A stretch of DNA of 64,000 nucleotides from an uncultured Mycobacteriaceae bacterium. GTDB taxonomy: Bacteria > Actinomycetota > Actinomycetes > Mycobacteriales > Mycobacteriaceae. The notes beneath the pieces were generated by a model that was given only the letters and a program-made list of their open reading frames with translations, did not search any database and was not told the origin of the DNA. Location of the stretch: the NCBI GenBank assembly GCA_902826815.1, contig CADEGF010000034.1, positions 1 through 64,000 of the forward strand. The letters are read 5' to 3'. Shown here one piece after another: positions 35,700-48,131 of this stretch. Made by a program: the position numbers and the translations under genes. How positions within the stretch are numbered: position 1 is the first letter of the stretch; each line of letters opens with the position of its first letter.

Positions 35700-37576
35700 A
35701 ATTGCACCGCCAGAATCACGGCGACGACGAGGAGCGCGCCCGTCAGCATGGATAGCGCGTAGGAGCGGGCGAAGCCGGTCTGCGCCAATCGCAGTCCGTC
35801 CGAGGAGCGCCCGACGAGGGCGGCAAGCCCGTTGGTGGCCCCGTCCACTCCCTTGTTGTCCACCCAGACCAGATCCTTGGTGAGGACTTGGCCCGACTTC
35901 ATCAGCACCGCCTCGTTGATCGCATCCCCGTACAAATCTCTGCGCGCGGCCACGGTCAGTGCCGACACCTCCTCGGGTGCGGTGTCAGGCACCGGCTTCT
36001 GTGAGTACATCCGGTAGGCGATGACGATGCCGACTGCGACGACCGACAGCACGATGATGGTGACGACCCAGGCGGGCACGACATGGTGTGCCTCATGGGC
36101 GCCGACGACCGGCTCCAGCCAGTGCTCGAGCGTGCCGCCGATGGCGAACACCGCACCGGAGGCCACCGAACCGACGGCGAGCAGGATCATCGGCCACGTC
36201 ATCACTTTCGGCGACTCATGCGGATGGGCGTCGGCTTTCCACCGCTTCTCGCCGAAGAACGTCATCAGCATGACGCGGGTCATGTAGAACGCGGTGATGC
36301 CCGCACCGAGGATCGCCGCCCCGCCCAGGATGATGCCCTTGGCGCCGCCGGCGCCGAGCGCGGCTTCGATGATGCCGTCCTTGGAGAAGAACCCGGCCAG
36401 TGGCGGGATGCCGATGATCGCGAGGTAGCCCAGCCCGAAGGTGACGAAGGTGATCGGCAGCAGCTTGCGTAGGCCGCCGTAGTGGCGCATGTCCACCTCG
36501 TCGTCCATGGCGTGCATGACCGAACCGGCGCCCAGGAACAGCCCGGCCTTGAAGAAGCCGTGGGTTAGCAGGTGCATGATCGCCACCGCGTAGCCGGCAG
36601 GCCCGAGACCGGCGGCGAGCACCATGTAGCCGATCTGGCTCATCGTTGATGCGGCGAGCGCCTTTTTGATGTCGTCCTTGGCGCAGCCGATGATCGCGCC
36701 GAACAACAGGGTGACGGCGCCGACGATGACGACACCCAGTTGGGCGCCGGGCGCCAGGTCGAACACCGGCCCGGACCGCACGATCAGGTACACACCGGCG
36801 GTCACCATGGTGGCGGCGTGGATGAGCGCCGAGACCGGGGTGGGGCCCTCCATCGCGTCGCCGAGCCAGGACTGCAGCGGCACCTGCGCGGACTTACCGC
36901 ACGCCGCCAGCAGCAGCAGCAGCCCGATCACGTTCAGCGTGCTCTCGCCGAGTTGCGGTGCGGCGGCGAACACGCCCTCGAACGAGATGGAGCCGATGTA
37001 GGCGAACATCACCATCATCGCTATCGCGAGGCCCATGTCGCCGACCCGGTTGACGACGAACGCTTTCTTGGCCGCGGTAGCCGCCGACGGCTTGTGTTGC
37101 CAGAACCCGATCAGCAGGTAGGACGCCAACCCGACGCCTTCCCAGCCCAGGTAGAGGCCCAGGTAGTTGTCGGCCAACACCAGCAGCAGCATCGCGGCGA
37201 GGAACAGGTTCAGGTAGGCGAAGAACCGGCGGCGGTCGGGATCGTCGGCCATGTAGCCCACCGAGTAGATGTGGATCAGCGAGCCGACACCGGTGATCAG
37301 CAGCACGAAACACATCGACAGCTGATCGAGTTGCAGGCCGAAGTCGACGTGCAGTTCACCGACCGGCACCCAGGAGAACAGGTGTTCGTGCATCGCGCGG
37401 TCCTCGCCCGCCCGACCAAGCATGCCGGTGAACAACACCGCGCCGACGGCGAACGAGCCGAGTGAGGCGGCACAGCCCAGCAGATGCCCCCACGGGTCGG
37501 ACCATCTGCCCGTCAGCAGCAGTATCGCCGCACCTGCCAAGGGCAGGGCGATCAGAAGCCAAACCGGAATCGTCAT
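35693..37576 (-). CDS. nuoL: NADH-quinone oxidoreductase subunit L
   Basis: A 627-residue membrane subunit, the distal proton-pumping module with the long lateral helix at its C-terminus. Landmarks are [50 protein letters not shown] and [12 protein letters not shown]. It lies 7 bp downstream of nuoK. All key helices appear intact. Confidence 0.97.
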   Translation of the reverse strand: MTIPVWLLIALPLAGAAILLLTGRWSDPWGHLLGCAASLGSFAVGAVLFTGMLGRAGEDRAMHEHLFSWVPVGELHVDFGLQLDQLSMCFVLLITGVGSLIHIYSVGYMADDPDRRRFFAYLNLFLAAMLLLVLADNYLGLYLGWEGVGLASYLLIGFWQHKPSAATAAKKAFVVNRVGDMGLAIAMMVMFAYIGSISFEGVFAAAPQLGESTLNVIGLLLLLAACGKSAQVPLQSWLGDAMEGPTPVSALIHAATMVTAGVYLIVRSGPVFDLAPGAQLGVVIVGAVTLLFGAIIGCAKDDIKKALAASTMSQIGYMVLAAGLGPAGYAVAIMHLLTHGFFKAGLFLGAGSVMHAMDDEVDMRHYGGLRKLLPITFVTFGLGYLAIIGIPPLAGFFSKDGIIEAALGAGGAKGIILGGAAILGAGITAFYMTRVMLMTFFGEKRWKADAHPHESPKVMTWPMILLAVGSVASGAVFAIGGTLEHWLEPVVGAHEAHHVVPAWVVTIIVLSVVAVGIVIAYRMYSQKPVPDTAPEEVSALTVAARRDLYGDAINEAVLMKSGQVLTKDLVWVDNKGVDGATNGLAALVGRSSDGLRLAQTGFARSYALSMLTGALLVVAVILAVQLW

Positions 37577-37583
37577 CGCGGCC

Positions 37584-37883
37584 TTAGTTTTTCAGCAGGC
37601 TGGCGTCGTCGACCGAGGCCGAGCGGCGGGTACGGAAAATGGTCATGATGATGGCAAGACCGACCACGACCTCGCAGGCCGCGACCACCATCGTGAAGAA
37701 CGCCACCACCTGACCGTCGAGATGGCCGTGCATCCGGGAGAACGACACGAACGCGAGGTTGGCCGCGTTCAACATCAACTCGACACACATGAACATGATG
37801 ATGGCGTTGCGGCGCAACAACACTCCCGACGCCCCAATCGTGAACAACAATGCGGACAGGTAGAGATAGTTATCAGGATTCAT
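37584..37883 (-). CDS. nuoK: NADH-quinone oxidoreductase subunit K
   Basis: A 99-residue membrane subunit with three transmembrane helices and the two conserved membrane glutamates ([14 protein letters not shown] and [11 protein letters not shown]). The ATG at 37883 is set by the family N-terminus [14 protein letters not shown] and overlaps nuoJ by 11 bases. It links the quinone-binding NuoH to the pump modules. Confidence 0.97.
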   Translation of the reverse strand: MNPDNYLYLSALLFTIGASGVLLRRNAIIMFMCVELMLNAANLAFVSFSRMHGHLDGQVVAFFTMVVAACEVVVGLAIIMTIFRTRRSASVDDASLLKN

Positions 37884-38619
37884 CCACGCTCCGTCGTTGC
37901 AGGATCGCGGCGACCGACAGCTCGGAGCCCGAGCCGTCGGGCAGGCGCGCCTCGAGGTCCACGGCGTTGTGCCTGGCGAACACACCGGGATTGGGCATCG
38001 GGGTGGGATGTCCGCCCGGCTGGAAGCGCTCTTCGGCGAGTTCGCGCTGCGTCTTGGCCTTCTCGAAGCGCTCCCGGTGCGCCAGCACCATCGCGCCGAG
38101 CGCGGCGGTGATCAGCAGCGCGCCGGTCAATTCGAACGCCCATAGGTAGCGGGTGAAGATCAACGCCGCGAGGCCCTCGACGTTCTGGTTGTTGTTGGCC
38201 TCGGCCAGCCCCTTGAAACCGCCCACCGACACATTGCCGATGCCCGCGATCAGCAGCACCCCGAAGCCTAAACCCGCGATGAGCGCCGCATAGCGCTGGC
38301 CGCGGATGGTTTCCACGAGGTCCTCCGACAGGTCGACGCCGATGAGCATCAACACGAACAGGAACAGCATCATCACCGCGCCGGTGTAGACGACGATCTG
38401 GACGACACCGAGGAACAGGGCTTCCTGCGCCATGTAGAGCACCGCGAGCGAGATCATGGTCGAGGCAAGGAAGATCGCCGAATACACGGCCTTCGGTGCG
38501 GCCACCACCCCGATGGCCCCGATCAGCGCAATGGCGGCCGTCACCCAGAACGTGACCGCCTCGGCGGTCGAGGTTTGGCCCATTGAATCGGCGGCCAGCG
38601 CGACGACGTCGACGGTCAC
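37873..38619 (-). CDS. nuoJ: NADH-quinone oxidoreductase subunit J
   Basis: A 248-residue membrane subunit with five transmembrane helices and the conserved [17 protein letters not shown]. The C-terminus (about residues 175-248) is a hydrophilic extension of the mycobacterial type ([14 protein letters not shown]). The GTG start overlaps the nuoI stop by 4 bases. It contributes to the proton path at the heel of complex I. Confidence 0.96.
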   Translation of the reverse strand: MTVDVVALAADSMGQTSTAEAVTFWVTAAIALIGAIGVVAAPKAVYSAIFLASTMISLAVLYMAQEALFLGVVQIVVYTGAVMMLFLFVLMLIGVDLSEDLVETIRGQRYAALIAGLGFGVLLIAGIGNVSVGGFKGLAEANNNQNVEGLAALIFTRYLWAFELTGALLITAALGAMVLAHRERFEKAKTQRELAEERFQPGGHPTPMPNPGVFARHNAVDLEARLPDGSGSELSVAAILQRRSVDES

Positions 38620-39194
38620 CGGGCGTCCTCTGAAACTTTATCTGCTCCTCGCGTGCGCGGAATCTTTTGCGCTTCACGCCAGCTATCGATCGGCGTGATG
38701 TTGCCCAGGTAATAGTCCTCGTCGGTGCTGCCGGGCTGCATCTGATGCGGCGGCGCCACCATCCCCGGTTCCATCGGTGCGAGCAGTTTGTCCTTGCCCC
38801 AGATCAGGTCGGCGCGGTTGTCGTCGGCCATCTCGTACTCGTTGGTCATGGTCAGCGCGCGGGTCGGGCAGGCCTCGAGGCATAGCCCGCAGCCGATGCA
38901 CCGCAGATAGTTGATCTGATAGACCCGGCCGTACCGCTCACCTGGCGAGAACCGCTCTTGCTCGGTGTTGTTGTCGCCTTCGACGAAGATCGCGTCGGCG
39001 GGGCAGGCCCACGCGCACAACTCGCAGCCGATGCACTTCTCCAGCCCGTCGGGATACCGGTTCAGTTGGTGGCGGCCGTGATAGCGCTTGGCGACCGGCC
39101 CCGGCTTCTCCGGGTACTCCTCGGTGATCGGCTTCTTGAACATGGTGCCGAACGTGACCCCGAATCCTGCTAGGGCGTCCAGGAATTTAGGCAT
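38616..39194 (-). CDS. nuoI: NADH-quinone oxidoreductase subunit I
   Basis: A 192-residue peripheral-arm subunit carrying clusters N6a and N6b. The two 4Fe-4S motifs are [12 protein letters not shown] and [12 protein letters not shown]. The ATG at 39194 ([12 protein letters not shown]) overlaps nuoH by 8 bases. A C-terminal extension (about residues 140-192) is present, as in other actinobacteria. Confidence 0.97.
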   Translation of the reverse strand: MPKFLDALAGFGVTFGTMFKKPITEEYPEKPGPVAKRYHGRHQLNRYPDGLEKCIGCELCAWACPADAIFVEGDNNTEQERFSPGERYGRVYQINYLRCIGCGLCLEACPTRALTMTNEYEMADDNRADLIWGKDKLLAPMEPGMVAPPHQMQPGSTDEDYYLGNITPIDSWREAQKIPRTRGADKVSEDAR

Positions 39195-40413
39195 CGGCTT
39201 TCTCCTTGGTCGTTGCCCCGGGTAGCGGCGGTATCGGGAAGGCGCCCGCATCGACGGCTTGAACCGTAATCGTCCTGACGGTCTTGACCTTCATGGAGCG
39301 CCACAGCACTGTGGCGACGAGCAGCGCGAAGACGGTTCCGACGGCGATCAGCCCGTTGGCCCAGGCGGTTTCACCCGCCGCGCGCAGGCTGCGCGAGGAC
39401 GCCACGATCGCAATCCACACCAGTGAGACGGGGATGAGCACCTTCCAGCCCAGCGCCATGAACTGGTCGTAGCGCAGCCGCGGCAGGGACGCGCGAAGCC
39501 AGAAGTAGCAGAACAGGAACGCCCACACCTTGCCGGTGAACCACAGCAGCGGCCACCAACCGGAGTTGGCGCCCTCCCACATGTTGATCGGCCACGGGGC
39601 GTGCCAGCCGCCCAGGAACATCGTGGTGGCCAACGCCGACACGGTCGTCATGTTGACGTACTCGGCGAGCATGAACATCGCGAACTTCAGCGACGAGTAC
39701 TCGGTGTGGAAGCCGCCGACCAGTTCACCCTCGGCCTCGGGCAGATCGAATGGGGCGCGGTTGGTTTCGCCGACCATCGACGTCACGTAAACCAGGAACG
39801 ACGGCAGCAGCAGGATGACGAACCAACGGCCCTCCTGGGCGGCGACGATGCCCGAGGTGGACATGGTGCCCGCATAGAGGAACACCGCGGCGAACGACAG
39901 CGCCATCGCGATCTCGTAGGAGATCACCTGCGCCGACGACCGCAGCCCACCGAGCAGGGGATAGGTGGAGCCAGACGCCCAGCCGGCCAGCACGATGCCG
40001 TACACGCCGATCGACGTGACGGCCAGGATGTAGAGCACCGCGACGGCCAGGTCGGTCAGCTGCAGCGGGGTCTGGTGGCCGAACACCGAGACCACCGGGC
40101 CCATCGGGATGACGGCGAAGGCCAGGAACGCCGGAACCGTCGAGATGATCGGCGCCAGAAGGTAAATCGGCTTGTCGACGCCCGTCGGGACCAGGCCTTC
40201 CTTCAGCCCGAGCTTGAGGCCGTCGACCAGAGACTGCAGCAGGCCCTTAGGGCCGACCCGGTTGGGGCCGAACCGCATCTGCATGCGGCCGAGCAGCTTT
40301 CGTTCGATCAGGATGGCCGCCAGCACCGTCAGCAGCAGGAACACGAAGATGGCGACCGCCTTGACCGCCATCAGCCAGATGGGGTCGTGTCCGAAAGCCG
40401 AGAGATCCGTCAT
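39187..40413 (-). CDS. nuoH: NADH-quinone oxidoreductase subunit H
   Basis: A 408-residue membrane subunit that forms the quinone chamber. It contains the signature [19 protein letters not shown], the loop [19 protein letters not shown] and EYVNM. The ATG at 40413 is set by this N-terminus, two bases after the nuoG stop; longer in-frame readings lie inside nuoG. The last 50 residues form a hydrophilic tail. Confidence 0.97.
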   Translation of the reverse strand: MTDLSAFGHDPIWLMAVKAVAIFVFLLLTVLAAILIERKLLGRMQMRFGPNRVGPKGLLQSLVDGLKLGLKEGLVPTGVDKPIYLLAPIISTVPAFLAFAVIPMGPVVSVFGHQTPLQLTDLAVAVLYILAVTSIGVYGIVLAGWASGSTYPLLGGLRSSAQVISYEIAMALSFAAVFLYAGTMSTSGIVAAQEGRWFVILLLPSFLVYVTSMVGETNRAPFDLPEAEGELVGGFHTEYSSLKFAMFMLAEYVNMTTVSALATTMFLGGWHAPWPINMWEGANSGWWPLLWFTGKVWAFLFCYFWLRASLPRLRYDQFMALGWKVLIPVSLVWIAIVASSRSLRAAGETAWANGLIAVGTVFALLVATVLWRSMKVKTVRTITVQAVDAGAFPIPPLPGATTKEKADA

Positions 40414-40415
40414 GG

Positions 40416-42800
40416 TTACGCCCGTCCGATCGAGACCACGGCACCCGTGGTCACACCGAGTTGCGAGTAGACCGCCGATCCCGGTGAATTCATCGGCAGC
40501 CACACCACCCGGTCATCCATATCGGTGATGTCGAGCGGCAGCGTGACCTCGCCACGGCCAGTGGTCACGGTGACCGAATCTCCTTCGGCTGCCCCGATTT
40601 CGGCCGCGGTCGCCGCAGAAAGCCTGGCCACGGGTGGGCGTGCTGTCCCGGCGAGAGAGGGCTCACCGTCCTGCATCCGGCCTGAATCCAGCAGCATGCG
40701 CCAACCTGTCAGCACCGCCTCGCCCTTTGCTGGCTCAGCGGCGCCGCCTGCGGACACGTCGGGGGCGCCTGGTCGCGCTCCGGCCCACCAGCCGAGCTTG
40801 GCGAGTTCGTCGCCAGCGGCCGCCGCGTCCGGCAACCCGAGGTCGACGCCGATCTCGTCGGCCAGCGTGTAGAGCACCCGAAGATCCGGGTTGGCATTGC
40901 TGGTCAGCGAGGGCTGGAAGGACCGAATCCGGCCCTCCCAGTTGACGAATGAGCCCGCCTTCTCCACCACGGGTGCGACGGGGAAGACGACGTCGGCCAG
41001 GTCGGTGACCGCGCTTTCCCGCAGCTCCAGGCTGACGACGAAAGGCACCGCTTCGATGGCGGCAAGGGCGGCGTCGGAATCGGGCAGGTCGGCGAGTTCG
41101 ACGCCGCCGACCAATAGTGCGCCCAGTTCACCGGCGGCCGCCGCGGCAAGAATGCCCGCGGTGTCGCGACCGGGGGCGGCGGGCACCTCGGAGACGTGCC
41201 ACGCCGACGCGGTCTGCTCACGCGCGGACGCGTCGGCGACGGGTCGGCCACCGGGCAGCAGGTTCGGCATGGCGCCTGCCTCCAGCGCACCGCGGTCGCC
41301 CGCACGGCGCGGCACCCAGCCGAGCCGGGCGCCGGTCGCGGCCGCCAATCTGCTTGCCGCCGAAAGCGCTCCTGGCGAGGTGGCCAGCCGCTCTCCGACC
41401 AGGATGATCGCGCCTGGCTGCGTGAGCAGCGTCTCCTCGGTGAGGCCGTCGAGCGCGGCCGCTTCGCCGCCGGGTGCGGTGCGGATCAGCTTTCCTGACA
41501 TCTTGGTCAGGCCGCGGGTGGTGAAAGGCGCTATGGCCAGCACGCGCACGCCGTCGTCACGGGCGGCCTTGCGCAGCCGCAGAAAGACGATCGGCGACTC
41601 CTCTTCCGGCTCGAACCCGGCGAGCAGCACCGCGGGTGCCTTCTCCAGGTCGGCGTAGGTGACGGTCATCGGCTGGCCCGCGACATCAGAAGCCAGGAAG
41701 TCCGCCTCCTCCTCGCTGTGCGCGCGGATGCGGAAGTCGATGTCGTTGGTGCCGAGCACCATTCGGGCGAACTTCGAGTATGCGTAGGCGTCCTCGACGG
41801 TGCTCCTGCCGCCGACCAGAACGCCCGCGCGCCCGGACGCGGCGGCAAGACCTGTCGCTGCGACACGGAGTGCCTCGGCCCAGGACGCAGGCCGCAGCTT
41901 GCCGTCCTCTTCTCGGATCAGCGGGGTGGTGATGCGATCCCCGACCCCTGCGTAGGTGAACGCCCACCGACCCTTATCGCAGTTCCACTCCTCGTTGACT
42001 TCCGGGTCGTCACCGGCCAACCGGCGCAACACCTTTCCGCGGCGATGGTCGGTGCGCTGCGCGCAGCCGGATGCGCAGTGCTCGCACGCGCTCGGGCTGG
42101 ACACCAGGTCGAACGGCCTGGCGCGGAAGCGGTACACGGTATTGGTCAGCGCGCCGACCGGGCAGATCTGCACGGTGTTCCCGGAGAAGTACGACGAGAA
42201 CGGCTCGCCGGGCGCGATGCCGACCTGCTGCAGCGCGCCGCGCTCGAGCAATTCGATGAACGGGTCACCGGCGATCTGTTGCGAGAACCGGGTGCACCGT
42301 GCGCACAGCACACAGCGCTCCCTGTCCAGCAGCACCTCCGATGAGATCGGGATCGGTTTGGGGAAGGTGCGTTTGATGTCGTCGAAGCGGGTCTCGACCC
42401 TGCCGTTGGACATGGCCTGGTTCTGCAGCGGGCACTCGCCGCCCTTGTCGCAGACCGGGCAGTCCAGCGGGTGGTTGATCAGCAGCAGCTCCATCACGCC
42501 GTGCTGGGCCTTGTCCGCGGCCTCGGAGGTGAGTTGTGTGCGCACCACCATGTCGGGGGTGCAGGTGATGGTGCAGGACGCCATCGGCTTGCGCTGACCC
42601 TCGACCTCGACGAGGCACTGCCTGCACGCGCCGACGGGGTCGAGCAGCGGATGGTCGCAGAACCGGGGGATCTGGACACCCATCAGCTCGGCCGCGCGAA
42701 TCACCAACGTGCCCTTGGGCACACTGATCGGCACGTCGTCGATGGTCAGGTTCACCATCTCCACTGCAGGCGCGTCATTGTTCGGTTCGGTCATCGTCAT
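40416..42800 (-). CDS. nuoG: NADH-quinone oxidoreductase subunit G
   Basis: A 794-residue peripheral-arm subunit. The N-terminus carries the 2Fe-2S site N1b ([17 protein letters not shown]), the N5 ligands ([14 protein letters not shown]), N4 (CVLCARC with a later CPVGAL) and the extra N7 4Fe-4S ligands (CEHCASGC). The rest is a molybdopterin-oxidoreductase-like domain with a C-terminal molydopterin-binding-like segment. The ATG at 42800 overlaps the nuoF stop by one base (TGATG). Two of the first three codons are ATG, so either could be used. Confidence 0.96.
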   Translation of the reverse strand: MTMTEPNNDAPAVEMVNLTIDDVPISVPKGTLVIRAAELMGVQIPRFCDHPLLDPVGACRQCLVEVEGQRKPMASCTITCTPDMVVRTQLTSEAADKAQHGVMELLLINHPLDCPVCDKGGECPLQNQAMSNGRVETRFDDIKRTFPKPIPISSEVLLDRERCVLCARCTRFSQQIAGDPFIELLERGALQQVGIAPGEPFSSYFSGNTVQICPVGALTNTVYRFRARPFDLVSSPSACEHCASGCAQRTDHRRGKVLRRLAGDDPEVNEEWNCDKGRWAFTYAGVGDRITTPLIREEDGKLRPASWAEALRVAATGLAAASGRAGVLVGGRSTVEDAYAYSKFARMVLGTNDIDFRIRAHSEEEADFLASDVAGQPMTVTYADLEKAPAVLLAGFEPEEESPIVFLRLRKAARDDGVRVLAIAPFTTRGLTKMSGKLIRTAPGGEAAALDGLTEETLLTQPGAIILVGERLATSPGALSAASRLAAATGARLGWVPRRAGDRGALEAGAMPNLLPGGRPVADASAREQTASAWHVSEVPAAPGRDTAGILAAAAAGELGALLVGGVELADLPDSDAALAAIEAVPFVVSLELRESAVTDLADVVFPVAPVVEKAGSFVNWEGRIRSFQPSLTSNANPDLRVLYTLADEIGVDLGLPDAAAAGDELAKLGWWAGARPGAPDVSAGGAAEPAKGEAVLTGWRMLLDSGRMQDGEPSLAGTARPPVARLSAATAAEIGAAEGDSVTVTTGRGEVTLPLDITDMDDRVVWLPMNSPGSAVYSQLGVTTGAVVSIGRA

Positions 42801-44125
42801 CAGGCACCCACCCCCTCGGTCGCCATCAGGGTCGAGGCGTGTGGATCGAATGGGCAGCCGCCGTCCAGGTGCTCGACATACTCGTCGCGGAAGAACTTGA
42901 TAGACGACATGACCGGGGTCGCCGCGCCATCGCCCAACGCGCAGAACGACTTTCCGAAGACGGTGTCGGAGATGTCCAGCAGTTTGCCGATGTCCTCTTC
43001 GGTGCCGCGCCCCGTCTCGAGTCGCTCATAGATCTGGCTGAGCCAGAAGGTGCCCTCCCGGCACGGCGTGCATTTGCCGCACGACTCGTGCGCGTAGAAC
43101 TCAGTCCACCGCCGCACCGCCCGCACCACGCAGGTGGTCTCGTCGAAGATCTGCAGCGCCTTGGTGCCCAGCATCGACCCGACGCCCGCCATCCCCTCGT
43201 AATCCAGTGGCACGTCGAGATGTTCGGCCGTCAGCAGCGGGGTCGACGATCCGCCGGGTGTCCAGAACTTCAGCTCGTGGCCTGCGCGGACACCGCCCGC
43301 GTATTCGAGAAGGTCGCGAAGCGTGATACCGAGGGGCGCCTCGTACTGGCCGGGATTCGTCACGTGACCAGAAAGGGAGTACAGCGTGAAGCCGGGCGAC
43401 TTCTCGGTGCCCATCGACCGGAACCAGTCGACGCCGTTTGCCACGATGGGCGGCACGCTGGCAATCGACTCGACGTTGTTCACCACCGTCGGGCAGGCAT
43501 AGAGACCAGCCACCGCAGGGAACGGTGGCCGCAGCCGAGGCTGCCCGCGCCTGCCCTCCAGCGAGTCGAGAAGCGCTGTCTCCTCACCGCAGATGTAGGC
43601 GCCAGCGCCTGCGTGCACCACCAAGTCGAGGTCGAAACCCGAGCCGTTGATATCGGCGCCGAGATAACCGGCCTCGTAGGCTTCCGCGACCGCGGCCTGC
43701 AGGCGCCGCAACACCGGCACCACCTCACCGCGCACGTAGATGAACGCGTGGTGTGCGCGGATCGCATACGCCGCGATGATCGCGCCCTCCACCAGGAAGT
43801 GCGGCGTGGTCAGCATCAGCGGAATGTCTTTGCACGTACCGGGTTCGGACTCGTCGGCGTTGATGACGAGGTACTTCGGCTTCGCGCCCGCACCGGTGTC
43901 GTCCTGCGGGATGAAGGACCATTTGGTTCCGGTCGGGAAGCCCGCACCGCCACGGCCGCGCAGGCCGGAGTCCTTCACCAGCGCGATGACCTCGTCGGGG
44001 GTCATCGCAAGCGCCTTCTCCAGCGCGCGGTATCCGCCGTGGCGACGGTAGGTGTCCATGGACCACGGTTCGGGATCGTCCCAGTAGCGGCTGAACACGG
44101 GTGTCAGGGGAGTCGCAGGTGCCAT
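42800..44125 (-). CDS. nuoF: NADH-quinone oxidoreductase subunit F
   Basis: A 441-residue subunit binding NADH, FMN and cluster N3. The FMN/NADH region has [16 protein letters not shown] and [14 protein letters not shown]; cluster N3 uses [10 protein letters not shown] plus a later Cys (FCALGDGAA). It accepts hydride from NADH at the cytoplasmic tip of complex I. It starts one base after the nuoE stop. Confidence 0.97.
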   Translation of the reverse strand: MAPATPLTPVFSRYWDDPEPWSMDTYRRHGGYRALEKALAMTPDEVIALVKDSGLRGRGGAGFPTGTKWSFIPQDDTGAGAKPKYLVINADESEPGTCKDIPLMLTTPHFLVEGAIIAAYAIRAHHAFIYVRGEVVPVLRRLQAAVAEAYEAGYLGADINGSGFDLDLVVHAGAGAYICGEETALLDSLEGRRGQPRLRPPFPAVAGLYACPTVVNNVESIASVPPIVANGVDWFRSMGTEKSPGFTLYSLSGHVTNPGQYEAPLGITLRDLLEYAGGVRAGHELKFWTPGGSSTPLLTAEHLDVPLDYEGMAGVGSMLGTKALQIFDETTCVVRAVRRWTEFYAHESCGKCTPCREGTFWLSQIYERLETGRGTEEDIGKLLDISDTVFGKSFCALGDGAATPVMSSIKFFRDEYVEHLDGGCPFDPHASTLMATEGVGA

Positions 44126-44126
44126 G

Positions 44127-45023
44127 TCAGTCGCGTGAATCCGTTTTGCTCGGGTCGGTTTCCGTGGTCGCCGGCTTGGCGGGCACGGTGGCCGACGGGC
44201 CAGGTGCTGGTTCGTCTTTCGTGGTCTCGACGGCCTCTGGCTTGGTGCCGTCGGAGTTCGGTGGCGGCGCGCTCGGCTCGGCGTCCGGCGGGGGCGCCTT
44301 CATGTCGAGCTCGCGGGCGACGCGCAGTCCGGCCAGCGTGGCCGTCGGCACCTGTCCGTCCGCGGTGACTGGGCGGTCGTCAGGCAGTCCGGCGAGTGTG
44401 CGCGCGGTCTGCTTGAACGAGCACAGCGGCGCGCCGCGGCTGGGCACCACTTCTTCTCCCGCGCGCAGCGAGTCGACCAGATCCCTTGCGGAGGAGGGGG
44501 TTTGGTTGTCGAAGAACTCCCAGTTGACCATGATGACCGGTGCGTAGTCGCATGCCGCGTTGCACTCGATGTGCTCGAGCGTGACGCGGCCGTCGTCAGT
44601 GGTCTCGCCGGCGTGGACGCCGAGGTGGTCCTGTAACGAGTCGAGGATCGCGTCGCCGCCCATGATCGCGCACAGCGTGTTCGTGCAGACCCCGACCAGG
44701 TACTCACCGGTGGGGGTACGGCGGTACATCGAGTAGAACGTCGCGACCGCGGTCACCTCGGCTTCGGTCAGGTCGAGCTGACCAGCGCAGAACGCGAGCC
44801 CCGCCTTGGTGAGGCAGCCGTCTTCGGACTGCACCAGGTGCAACAGTGGCAGCAGCGCCGACCTCGGCTGCGGGTACCTGGCGATGATGTCCGTGGCGCT
44901 GGCCTCCAGCCGTGCCGTCACATCCGCCGGGTACAGCGATTCGCCGCTGATCGGCGGGCCCGCCTCGTCCGGTCGCTGGCCGAGCTGGATGAACACCGGA
45001 GAACCGTTGGTGGACAACGTCAT
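44127..45023 (-). CDS. nuoE: NADH-quinone oxidoreductase subunit E with a proline-rich tail
   Basis: A 298-residue thioredoxin-like subunit carrying the 2Fe-2S cluster N1a; the four ligands lie in CTNTLC and CNAAC. The core fits NuoE over about 230 residues. The last 55-60 residues are low-complexity, rich in Pro, Ala, Thr, Glu and Asp ([18 protein letters not shown] onwards), and are probably disordered. It starts with ATG overlapping the nuoD stop by 4 bases and works with NuoF in NADH oxidation. Confidence 0.96.
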   Translation of the reverse strand: MTLSTNGSPVFIQLGQRPDEAGPPISGESLYPADVTARLEASATDIIARYPQPRSALLPLLHLVQSEDGCLTKAGLAFCAGQLDLTEAEVTAVATFYSMYRRTPTGEYLVGVCTNTLCAIMGGDAILDSLQDHLGVHAGETTDDGRVTLEHIECNAACDYAPVIMVNWEFFDNQTPSSARDLVDSLRAGEEVVPSRGAPLCSFKQTARTLAGLPDDRPVTADGQVPTATLAGLRVARELDMKAPPPDAEPSAPPPNSDGTKPEAVETTKDEPAPGPSATVPAKPATTETDPSKTDSRD

Positions 45024-46351
45024 CTGTCGACGCCTCCCATCACGGGGTCGATGGACGCGACTGCGGAGATGGCGTCGGCGACCATGCCGCCTTCGCAGGT
45101 GGCGGCGACGGCCTGCAGGTTGGTGAACGACGGGTCGCGGTAGTGCACCCGGTAGGGGCGGGTGCCACCGTCGGAGACCATGTGTACGCCGAGTTCGCCG
45201 CGCGGCGACTCGACGGCGACGTACACCTGGCCCGGTGGTACCCGGATGCCTTCGGTGACCAGTTTGAAGTGGTGGATCAGCCCCTCCATCGAGTGGCCCA
45301 TGATCTTGGCGATGTGCGCGGGCGAGTTGCCCAGCCCGTCGGGGCCCAGCGTCAGGTCAGCGGGCCAGGCCAGCTTCTTGTCGTCGATCATCACCGGGCC
45401 CGACGTCTTCTCCAGCCGCTCGACGCATTGGGTGATGATCTTGAGCGACTCGTCCATCTCCTTGACCTTGATCAGGTACCGGCCGTAGGCGTCGCAGCCG
45501 TCGTCGGTGATCACGTCGAAGTCGTAGGTCTCATACCCGCAGTACGGTTGGGACCTGCGCAGGTCGTGGGGCAGGCCGGTGGAGCGCAGCATCGGGCCGG
45601 TGATGCCCAGTGCCATGCAGCCGGTCAGGTCCAGATACCCGATGCCCTGGGTACGGGCCTTCCAGATGTAGTTCTCGGTGAGCAGGTTGTCGAGGTCCTT
45701 CAGCCGTTTGGGCATCAGGGTCAGCATGTCGCGGATCTCGGGCAGGGCCTCCTCAGGCAGGTCGGCGGCCAGCCCGCCGGGCCGGATGTAGGCGTTGTTC
45801 ATCCGCAGCCCGGTGATGGTCTCGAAAATCGTCAGGATCAGCTCGCGCTCGCGGAACCCGTAGAACATCGCGCCCATCGCGCCCAGCTCCATCCCGCCGG
45901 TGGCCAACGCCACCAAATGGGAAGAGATGCGGTTGAGTTCCATCATCATCACCCGGATGATGCTGGCGCGTTCGGGGATGTCGTCGGTGACGCCGAGCAG
46001 TTGCTCGACCCCCAGGCAGTACACCGTTTCGTTGAACAGCGGTGACAGGTAGTCCATTCGGGTGACGAATGTGACGCCCTGGGTCCAGTTGCGGTACTCC
46101 AGGTTCTTCTCGATCCCGGTGTGCAGATAGCCGATTCCGCACCGGGCCGAGACGATCGTCTCGCCCTCGATCTCCAGGATCAGCCGCAGCACCCCGTGCG
46201 TGGACGGGTGCTGCGGACCCATATTCACCACGATCCGTTCGCCGGGATCCGCATCGGCGGCCGCGCTGACGACGTCGGCCCAGTCCTCACCGCCGACGAC
46301 GACGACGGTGTCGGATCCCCCGCTCTCCGGCGGGGTGTTCGGCGTGCTCAT
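45020..46351 (-). CDS. nuoD: NADH-quinone oxidoreductase subunit D
   Basis: A 443-residue 49-kDa-type subunit lining the quinone site. It has the family segments [35 protein letters not shown] and the C-terminal [15 protein letters not shown]. The ATG shares one base with the nuoC stop (TGATG). Confidence 0.97.
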   Translation of the reverse strand: MSTPNTPPESGGSDTVVVVGGEDWADVVSAAADADPGERIVVNMGPQHPSTHGVLRLILEIEGETIVSARCGIGYLHTGIEKNLEYRNWTQGVTFVTRMDYLSPLFNETVYCLGVEQLLGVTDDIPERASIIRVMMMELNRISSHLVALATGGMELGAMGAMFYGFRERELILTIFETITGLRMNNAYIRPGGLAADLPEEALPEIRDMLTLMPKRLKDLDNLLTENYIWKARTQGIGYLDLTGCMALGITGPMLRSTGLPHDLRRSQPYCGYETYDFDVITDDGCDAYGRYLIKVKEMDESLKIITQCVERLEKTSGPVMIDDKKLAWPADLTLGPDGLGNSPAHIAKIMGHSMEGLIHHFKLVTEGIRVPPGQVYVAVESPRGELGVHMVSDGGTRPYRVHYRDPSFTNLQAVAATCEGGMVADAISAVASIDPVMGGVDR

Positions 46352-47052
46352 CAGCTGTATGCCCTCCGCTCGTCGGGCGGCGGTATCTCGGCGCCGTGGT
46401 ATTCGACGGGGATGCCGCCCAACGGATAGTCCTTGCGCTGCGGGTGCCCGACCCAGTCGTCGGGCATCTCGATGCGGGTCAGTGCGGGGTGGCCGTCGAA
46501 GATGATCCCGAAGAAGTCGTAGGTTTCGCGCTCGTGCCAGTCGGTGGTCGGATAGACCCGGAACAGCGACGGGATGTGCGGGTCTGCGTCCGGTGCGGAT
46601 GTCTCCACCTGGATGCGCCGGTTGTGGGTGATCGACATCAGCGGATACACCGCGTGCAGTTCGCGGCCGGAGTCGGTCGGGTAGTGGACGCCGCTGACGC
46701 CGAGGCTCAGCTCGAACCGCAGCCCGGCATCGTCGCGCAGCGCCTGCATGACCGCGGGCAGCCGTTCGCGGCGCACCTCCAGAGTCAGCTGGTCGCGGTG
46801 CACCACCACCCGCTCGACCGCCGCCGCGAACGCCTCCTCACCGAGGACCGAGGTCAGGGTGTCGACGACCTCGTCGAAATAACCGCCGTACGGGCGCGGC
46901 GAACTGCCCGGCATCGCCACTTCGTGGATCAGGCGTCCGTAGCCCGACGTGTCGCCGGTGCCCTTGGGCCCGAACATGCCGTGGCGGACGCCGACGATGT
47001 CTTTCTCGGCCTTCTCGCTCTCGCCGCTCGCGTTGCCGTTACCGTCCGTCAC
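46351..47052 (-). CDS. nuoC: NADH-quinone oxidoreductase subunit C
   Basis: A 233-residue 30-kDa-type peripheral subunit. The family signature is [20 protein letters not shown], and the C-terminus [12 protein letters not shown] is conserved. The GTG at 47052 overlaps the nuoB stop (GTGA); the longer in-frame reading lies within nuoB and is not credible. The first 50 residues are a hydrophilic Gly/Glu-rich extension. Confidence 0.95.
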   Translation of the reverse strand: MTDGNGNASGESEKAEKDIVGVRHGMFGPKGTGDTSGYGRLIHEVAMPGSSPRPYGGYFDEVVDTLTSVLGEEAFAAAVERVVVHRDQLTLEVRRERLPAVMQALRDDAGLRFELSLGVSGVHYPTDSGRELHAVYPLMSITHNRRIQVETSAPDADPHIPSLFRVYPTTDWHERETYDFFGIIFDGHPALTRIEMPDDWVGHPQRKDYPLGGIPVEYHGAEIPPPDERRAYS

Positions 47053-47603
47053 CGCAGCAGTCCCTTGAGTTCGATGGTGGGCGTGACGGCCAGTGCGGCC
47101 TTCTCTGCTTCGCGGACGGCTTCCTCGCGGTTGACGCCAAGCGGCATCTCCTGGATCTTGTCGTGCAGTTTCAGGATCGCGTGCAGCAGCATCTCGGGCC
47201 GCGGCGGGCATCCGGGCAGATAGATGTCGACGGGAACGACGTGGTCGACGCCCTGGACGATGGCGTAGTTGTTGAACATCCCGCCCGATGAGGCGCACAC
47301 ACCCATCGACAGCACCCACTTGGGTTCGGCCATCTGGTCATAGACCTGCCGCAGCACCGGGGCCATCTTCTGGCTGACCCGACCGGCCACGATCATCAGA
47401 TCGGCTTGGCGCGGCGTCGCCGAGAACCGCTCCATGCCGAACCGCGAAATGTCGAACCGCGGACCCGCGGTGGCCATCATCTCGATGGCACAGCAAGCCA
47501 ATCCGAACGTCGCGGGCCACAGCGACCCCTTGCGGACGTAGCCCGCCAGCTTCTCCACCGTCGTCAGCAGAATGCCGCTCGGCAGCTTCTCTTCTAGTCC
47601 CAA
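47049..47603 (-). CDS. nuoB: NADH-quinone oxidoreductase subunit B
   Basis: A 184-residue subunit holding the terminal cluster N2 that reduces quinone. Ligand regions are [18 protein letters not shown] and LPGCPPRPE. The start is the TTG at 47603, giving [13 protein letters not shown], which matches the mycobacterial family N-terminus as I recall it. It overlaps the nuoA end by 10 bases, and longer readings run through nuoA. Confidence 0.94.
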   Translation of the reverse strand: MGLEEKLPSGILLTTVEKLAGYVRKGSLWPATFGLACCAIEMMATAGPRFDISRFGMERFSATPRQADLMIVAGRVSQKMAPVLRQVYDQMAEPKWVLSMGVCASSGGMFNNYAIVQGVDHVVPVDIYLPGCPPRPEMLLHAILKLHDKIQEMPLGVNREEAVREAEKAALAVTPTIELKGLLR

Positions 47604-47965
47604 TTCAAGCCTCCCCGGCGCCAGACGTAGGCGTACGCCACGAACACCGTCGCCATGAACAACAACATCTCCACCAGCGCGAATATCCCGAGGCTGTCGA
47701 ACGCCACCGCCCACGGATACAGGAACACGATCTCGATGTCGAAAACGATGAACAACATCGCCGTCACGTAGTACTTCATCGGGAACCGCTGGCCGGCAGC
47801 CGCGGGGTTGGCCATCTCGGGCAACGGCTCGATACCGCACTCGTACGCCTCGAGCTTCGCCCGGTTATAGCGCCGGGGCCCGCCAAGGAGCGCGGCGCCG
47901 ACCGAGAACACGGCAAACCCGGCGGCGACCACGCCGAGTACCAGGATGGGCAGATACAGGTTCAT
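47594..47965 (-). CDS. nuoA: NADH-quinone oxidoreductase subunit A
   Basis: A 123-residue membrane subunit with three transmembrane helices. It has the conserved YECGIEP loop and [11 protein letters not shown]. The ATG at 47965 gives [11 protein letters not shown]; the in-frame extension upstream is not needed. It is the first gene of the 14-gene nuo operon. The 166-bp upstream region must hold the promoter; TTGTGA and TAGGCT 19 bases apart on the minus strand are weak candidates. Confidence 0.96.
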   Translation of the reverse strand: MNLYLPILVLGVVAAGFAVFSVGAALLGGPRRYNRAKLEAYECGIEPLPEMANPAAAGQRFPMKYYVTAMLFIVFDIEIVFLYPWAVAFDSLGIFALVEMLLFMATVFVAYAYVWRRGGLNWD

Positions 47966-48131
47966 GCAGGTATGACCGCTCCCTCGTGGGCTTTCCGATG
48001 TGAGCTGACCCACAGCCTAGCCATGTCCCAAATGGGCGTCACAACAAGGGGTTAGTATCGTTTTAGGTTGCCAGCCGATGGCTTTGCCGTGCCGCGAAGA
48101 ACCAACGGCAACAGCGGATTTGGTGCGACTG

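Noticed and set aside
47702-47713. CTCGATGTCGAA, one mismatch from the regulon motif
   Set aside because: It is within nuoA codons and mismatched in a half-site; a single near-match is expected by chance.
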